From contig JAJJXM010000011.1 of NCBI GenBank assembly GCA_024516155.1, positions 529,501 through 593,500 on the forward strand: a DNA stretch of 64,000 nucleotides, written 5' to 3'. A program made the translations under genes and the position numbers. The DNA comes from Pyronema omphalodes. Lineage: Eukaryota > Ascomycota > Pezizomycetes > Pezizales > Pyronemataceae. The notes under the pieces are model-generated. The model saw only the letters and a program-made list of their open reading frames with translations, was not told where the DNA came from and searched no databases. The stretch's first letter is position 1. Each line of letters starts with the position of its first letter. Below, in pieces: positions 58,593 through 64,000 of this stretch.

Positions 58593-61500
58593 ATGTACTG
58601 GCCTATTCGTGCTCCAACAATATTCGTCGCAAAAGTCCCCCCTTCGTCTCAGTCAATCGATTACGACTCGGAAGAATCAGCGGAACTCGTACGCCACAGT
58701 CTTTCTATCGGTTCGGTTCCTGATGACGAGGGGAATGAGGCGGGGAAGGAAGCTACGGATGAGGAAGAGGACGGGAGGAAGATAGGAGAGAAGGAAGTAG
58801 AAGAGGATGGTTCTTCTTCGGGAACTTCAGACGTGGAAGACAAGCTGAGGAATGGAGAGTCGGAAAGCGCGCTGGGAAATGGTGAGGAAACGAGATCCCA
58901 CTTGGTCGCATTAAGAGTCGCCAGGAGTGGCTTGTTATTCGCTACTATTACAAGATCTGAATTGACTATATGGCAAACAAAGGTGCAATTCAATTGCCTG
59001 GGTTACTCAGTATAGCTAATTTATGGAGTTTAGCCTACTGCTGTCGTCGCCCACGTACGGAGGTCCCCATTATCGATCAACTCTTACGGCCCGAACATCG
59101 ATGTTATGATTAGACCAGATTCGCAGATTTTCGTAGTTCAAACTTCACTGGGTTACCTTATGACCTACTCTCTTGCTACAGACCAGAATGCCCGAGTTTA
59201 TAAACCAACGTTTGTCGGAAATCATCACCATCAGAGGAAACAATCTATGTCAGGCACTGGCCCACGGGTTTCAGCTGGAGATGCCGGGATTCTTCCAGGT
59301 GCTGGTGAAGCTGGTGGTGTCCGAGAGTTCTCGTTACAGTTCAGAATGGTCATTAAGGTTGATGCGGGAATCAGCAAGTAAGATTTTAGATCCAGGTGCG
59401 CAACTGAAGGATAGAAACTAATAGTAATAAGGGCTCTAGCATTAGAAGACGAATTGATGGTAGCAACAGTAAAACCTTCCGCAATACAATGTATCCGATG
59501 GACTCCAGACTCAACCGGAAACCAAACATCTGCCGAGACACTTAATCGAATGCCTTGGATGCAGAAGAAAGGTTAGTTTGTACCAGTAACGCTTGGGTAC
59601 GTCATTTTATAGGAAATACATTTTGGAGGGGGCACTAACAGCCTAGTTATTATCACCGATATGATTTACGATCGACCTATGAACCTTTCTACATGGGTTA
59701 CGAACGACGGAAGAGCATATGCAGTCCAGAAAATCCGGTTATCAGAAAACGGAAATACCTCTGAAACGTTCAAAGGATATTGCTTCCATACTCCGGCAAC
59801 ATCGGATGAAGCAGCTGTTAAGGTGGCGATAAATGCACGCTTTTCTATGATAGCTGTGGCATGTTCAAAGTTCGGATTATCTTTCAACCATTTTAAGCCA
59901 GGCTAACTTTGGTAGCGGATCTTTATTTATGTATACAGCTCGGGATTATAGTGGCAATATACCGCTTTCACATAAAGTTGTTGCGCCTTCGGATTCACCA
60001 GGGAACATCACCTTCGTAAGCTGGTCACCAGACGGCTACTGTTTATTTGTTGGTTACCAAAACGGATGGTCAACATGGAGTGTATACGGCACACAAGGGG
60101 GGAACTCGTTCGGTGCCCGAGCAGGCTTAATAGAACGAAAACCAAACGAGGCATACCTTGGCGGAGTCAAGTACGGTGCATGGATAGCCAATGGCGGGGA
60201 AATTCTTCTATTACGAAATCAGGGAGATGAGCTTATCTGGAGTTTGGAATTTGTGAAATCGGCGATAGTAGGATGTTTCTCGTCCGTTAACGCTGCTCGG
60301 CCGATGCTACAAACCGGAGAACAGCTACTGATATACCGAGGTTATGATCAGGATGACAATACTATGATATCGCAGGATAGCAGTGTGTTATGGCATTCTG
60401 TTCAAGTACCAGCGTCATACCTGGCTGAAAACTGGCCAATCCGGAGCTCAGTCATATCACCCGATGGGCGATATGTATCAGTGGCAGGAACCCGGGGTCT
60501 AGCACATTATTCTGTCAACAGTGGCCGATGGAAAACATTTACAGATGCACGTATGGAACAAGACTTTACCGTAAGAGGTGGAATGTGCTGGTTTCAACAT
60601 ATATTAATTGCGGCTGTTGAATGTCATGATAGATATCAGGTAACCTCATCCATTTATTTGGTCATTGCTTTGGTCTAACTCTTTATAGCTACGATTATAT
60701 TCCCGAGAACTGGCGTTGGATAACACAAACCTGGTTCACTTGGAGACTCTACCATCAGCTATTGTCCTTATTACGTTAACTGGAAACGATTCTTTGCTCG
60801 TCTACACAAATGATAACATCTTATATCACTACATAGTACAGAGCCTGGAAACTTCAGTACGGTTGGTACAAGTTGGTCAGATCACATTCTACGGAATAAT
60901 AAGGGCGCCAGCACGAGTCAGAGCTATTAGTTGGATAGTACCCGACGAGCAGCTACATGATGGGGATCCTTCTCGAGATGTTGCAGTTGCAACTATGTTA
61001 TTCCTCGTCGACGGAAAACTGGTGCTGCTACAACCATCCACTACAGAAGGAGGTGAGCTTAAATACGACATGAGGGTGTTGCTTCAGAATGTCGAATACT
61101 ACACCTTAACCCGCGACCAACCGCCACAGCAGTTGAAATCTCCTTCGATAGACGAGGACTCACCTCTGGGTCATATGTTTCCTACTGTGGCTGTTCAAAA
61201 CTTATCGGATTCGTTGTGGACGTACGATGGAACTGATGTGAAGGTTTGGATTGATGTGAAAGATATTCTTGAAGCGGGAGAAAATGGAAAGGAATTACCA
61301 GTACCTGTTAAAGTACCGGTTGATTTTTACCCTATGTCAACACTTACCAGTAGAGGTATTCTGGTTGGTATTGAATCGGAGCTTGTACAACGGCGAGATA
61401 TTGGGTTTTCGCTCTTCAAGTTCTCAACGAGGGTATGTATGTTGCTCCGTTTTCCGGTAACATCTTCTAACTGACATAGACGCATCTTTTCATAACCCAC

Positions 61501-62142
61501 CTCCTACGCCATCTATTAACCGCACATCAACCCGGTGCTGCAGTAGAGTTGGCCCGGAATTACGAACATCTCGCCTACTTCTCTCACGCCCTAGAAGTAC
61601 TCCTTCATGACGTTTTAGACGAAGAAGCCGATACCGCCCCAAGCCCCGAGGATGCGGTTTTGCCTGAAGTTAACAGCTTCCTAACCCACTTCCCTCACTA
61701 TCTCGATGTAATAGTCCGCTGCACCCGTAAAACCGAAGTTGCATCCTGGAAACATTTATTCTCCGTCGTGGGGTCTCCACAAGCCTTGTTTGAGGAGAGT
61801 CTTTCCCGCGGCTTGTTAAAAACTGCCGGTGGATATCTTTTGATTCTTCATACGCTTGAGCAGCTTTCTAGTAGTTCAAAGGACATGGTTCGTTTGTTTG
61901 CAAGGGCGGTACAGGAGGGCGATTGGGATTTGTGTAAAGAACTTGCGAGGTTTTTAACGGCGCTTGATAATAGTGGGAAGACTTTAAGAGAGGCTTTAGA
62001 ATTGGTGGAACTGAGGACGCCGGCGGAGGAGAAGAGGAGTTTTATGTTTGGGAAAGGGTTTGAGAAGAGACCGGAGAGTTTAGATGGCGAGTATGAGTTT
62101 CTGAGTTTGGGAGAGAAGTTGGGGGAGGGTGGTAGTGTATAG
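58593..62142 (+). CDS. RIC1: Ric1, guanine-nucleotide exchange factor subunit for Ypt6/Rab6
   Basis: 1075 aa, half of the Ric1-Rgp1 exchange factor acting at the Golgi. Seven exons: 58593-58982, 59034-59377, 59432-59571, 59647-59869, 59916-60639, 60689-61432 and 61480-62142; introns are 46-75 nt and all phases are consistent. The start MYWPIRAPTIFVAKVP is typical of the family. A Glu/Ser-rich insert (residues ~45-100) interrupts the first beta-propeller. WD-like blades follow: LVALRVARSGLLFATITRSE, PNIDVMIRPDSQIFVVQT and NGSLFMYTARDYSGNIPLSH. Then come ITFVSWSPDGYCLFVGYQNG, SVISPDGRYVSVAGTRGLAH and LRLYSRELALDN. The C-terminal RIC1 alpha-solenoid starts with THLFITHLLRHLLTAHQPGA and contains FLTHFPHYLDVIVRCTRKTE and WKHLFSVVGSPQALFEESLS. 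Confidence 0.95.
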
Positions 62143-62466
62143 TGGTTATTTTATTTATAATGTGGATAGTATAAATGGACTTTTGACTTTTTTACCACCA
62201 AATTACTTTTGTTTTTTTCGAAATTTATAAATTCTGGAACATGTCTCGTGGCACTGGCTGAATTGTGGGTTTGGCTTGGCGACTGAGACGGATGCATCAA
62301 CTTTAGCGCGTATCTAACTCGTTACGTGTTCCTTCGAAGTTCCAACCTAGTGACGGGTAGCGACTAAAGGTAACGAAATCATTATCTCAGCACCACAGCT
62401 CTTTCCCACAACTTACGTCTTCAACCCCACCACACGATCAAAAAGCCCCATCACCTACCACCCATT
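62143..62466. other. intergenic, RIC1 to SEC72
   Basis: 324 bp serving as RIC1 3' UTR and SEC72 promoter. No gene seen. Confidence 0.45.
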
Positions 62467-63081
62467 ATGGCCACCTCCACCGAAATCTACACTCAACTAC
62501 CTCTCCGCGTCGACCGCGACACCCTCGAAGTTTCCTGCCCCGGCGGAAACCAAGAGCTCCAAGCTTTCCTCGCCGAGTTAAACCAAATGCACAAAGCCTT
62601 AAGCATTGAAAAGCGAATGGACGGCGTGCCACCTCCTCCAGTGCCTGTGAACCCCGCGCGTTCCGGCGCTATTGAAAAGCAAAGGGCTGCAGGAAACGCC
62701 GCTTTCACTGCCGGCAACTATAAAGAAGCCGTCGTCAAATATTCCCATGGAATTATTATGGCTCTTTCTAGACCGCCCTGGGAACCGGCTCCCCTTATGA
62801 AGGAGGAAATTCAGATCCTTTACTCCAATAGAGCTCAGGCGCATCTGCTTTGTAATAATTACCCAGAAGCTCTGGCTGATGCTAGCTTGAGTGTCGATCT
62901 TAAGAGACAACAGAATAATAAGGCACATTATAGAAAGGCTAGGGCTTTGAAGGAAATGGGTCGCTTTAGGGAGGCAAGGGATGCTCTGGTCTTTGGATTG
63001 GAGTATGGTGAAGATGCAGCTATGAGGACCTTGTTGACCGAGGTTGAAAAGAGCCTTGAAGCAAAGGGAATTACCTTCTAG
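62467..63081 (+). CDS. SEC72: ER translocation protein Sec72 (TPR)
   Basis: 204 aa, single exon. Cytosolic subunit of the Sec63 complex that helps post-translational import into the ER and binds Hsp70 tails through TPRs. The N-terminal segment (LPLRVDRDTLEVSCPGGNQE, LQAFLAELNQMHKAL) fits fungal Sec72. Three TPRs follow: KQRAAGNAAFTAGNYKEAVV, EIQILYSNRAQAHLLCNNYP (EALADASLSVD) and KAHYRKARALKEMGRFREAR. The size is close to yeast Sec72 (about 193 aa). A generic small TPR co-chaperone is the main alternative. High third-position GC at the 5' end suggests good expression. Confidence 0.85.
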   Translation: MATSTEIYTQLPLRVDRDTLEVSCPGGNQELQAFLAELNQMHKALSIEKRMDGVPPPPVPVNPARSGAIEKQRAAGNAAFTAGNYKEAVVKYSHGIIMALSRPPWEPAPLMKEEIQILYSNRAQAHLLCNNYPEALADASLSVDLKRQQNNKAHYRKARALKEMGRFREARDALVFGLEYGEDAAMRTLLTEVEKSLEAKGITF

Positions 63082-64000
63082 AAGGGCATAAAAGAGATGT
63101 TAATGTAATGGGCAATGGGTTATTATCATGTGTTTACGGATCTCGGTTTTTTTTTTTTTTTTTCCCTTTTCCTACCTTTTAAATCGGCTGATCTAAAGTT
63201 CGAAAAATTGGTGCTGGCGACGTAAAGCCTGTCTGGGTTGGCTCAATTTGCTTGGGTTGGGTTTTTTCTTATTTCTTATTTCTTATTCTGTTTTTTTTTA
63301 TTATCATTGTCTTTAAGCCATGCATGCCCTGGCCCGGCGCCCTTAATGTGTTACATGAGAAAATAATAATAACGTTTTGTTAATCATGAAATTAACATCT
63401 ATATAACGGAACACTTCCACAGTAGTAGATTTCGGGATTCTTAGCTCCCCAGATCTCAGCACTCCCTTTTATTCATATGCACATGCCTCTGGAGTCTGAG
63501 TATCCATAATCTTCCTCCCTGCTCTGAAAAAAACAGCACCCAGCCCCATGAAAAGCACTTCAACCTTAACTCCGCTCCAATCCGCTCTCCCGCTCTCCCG
63601 CCTCCTTACCCTTCTAAACTGCACTGTTACTGTACATATGTAAAGCTTACAAACAAACCCCGTGACCAACAACAAAGTGGGCCGTAGCGTGGTGGCGTGA
63701 GTGGTGAAAATAAACATGCACTTTCTGTATCATCGTCATCGTCGTCATCGTTACCGTTGTGCCTATCTAATTATCGATGGACCCAGGCATACGTTTCAGG
63801 TCTTGAGAGATTAAAACGATGAAGTAAAGCAGGATACAGGCTGCAGGCTGCTACTGTAGTGTTCTGGCGTAACTAGATAACTAAATAGATACTGGGTCTT
63901 CCATATGTGACACTACGCCTTAGTCCTTTGCTACATATGAACTCAGTGTTATGTATACTGTAGATAGATAGATAGATTACGGATATGTGCTACGAAATTA
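63082..64000. other. intergenic, right edge
   Basis: No gene supported. A T19 run lies at 63148-63166, (TCATCG)-type repeats at 63731-63752 and a GATA microsatellite at 63961-63976. Confidence 0.5.

Overview
The window is nuclear DNA of a filamentous ascomycete (Pezizomycotina; the gene content fits Leotiomycetes, but genus and species cannot be read from it). The evidence is short GT-AG introns (41-126 nt, mostly 46-75) with CTAAC/CTGAC-like branch sites, dense conserved fungal housekeeping genes in both orientations, two nuclear tRNA genes with Pol III T-runs, and AT-rich intergenic DNA carrying transposon and satellite repeats. I rebuilt exon structures by joining open frames at splice sites that restore conserved protein motifs. 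CDS coordinates give the outer limits and introns are listed in the evidence.

Layout. 0.3-10.8 kb: a secreted-type cytidine/deoxycytidylate deaminase (-), a flavocytochrome b2-type L-lactate dehydrogenase (+), an AT-hook plus Myb/SANT-like DNA-binding protein (-), and the divergent pair MON1 (-) / VPS71-SWC6 (+). 10.9-14.2 kb: a 3.27-kb decayed hAT-type DNA transposon with terminal inverted repeats and a perfect 8-bp target-site duplication, containing internal repeats, followed by a 190-bp (ATTTT)n microsatellite. 16.7-25 kb: carboxypeptidase Y (-), tRNA-Arg(ACG), and three minus-strand genes with mitochondrial-type N-termini, including the complex I 20-kDa (PSST/NDUFS7) subunit. 27.9-35.5 kb: an LRR protein (-), an S/P-rich unknown protein (-), a 55-bp minisatellite and an F-box/ankyrin protein (+). 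37-43.7 kb: a very large, mostly disordered protein ending in a HEFSH zincin-like domain and membrane segments (+), convergent with a SigF-like NTF2 protein (-). 44.2-53.6 kb: a decayed Ala/Lys-rich coiled-coil gene, a 14-bp minisatellite, then about 4 kb of G/T-rich composite satellite bounded by a roughly 225-bp direct repeat. 54.1-63.1 kb: a dense housekeeping block with CDT1-like (-) / phosphopantothenoylcysteine decarboxylase (+), an FMP32/CCDC90-type protein, tRNA-Lys(CTT), RIC1 and SEC72.

Themes. Three genes serve membrane traffic or ER translocation (MON1, RIC1, SEC72) and one is a vacuolar hydrolase (carboxypeptidase Y). Several products are mitochondrial (PSST, FMP32, two unknowns, probably cytochrome b2). 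Two act on chromatin or replication (SWC6, CDT1). This is ordinary core content interrupted by repeat islands, not a biosynthetic cluster. The most notable items are the hAT insertion with intact TSD, the composite satellite, the giant HExxH protein with three exact 46-residue repeats, and the nonsense-riddled coiled-coil gene.
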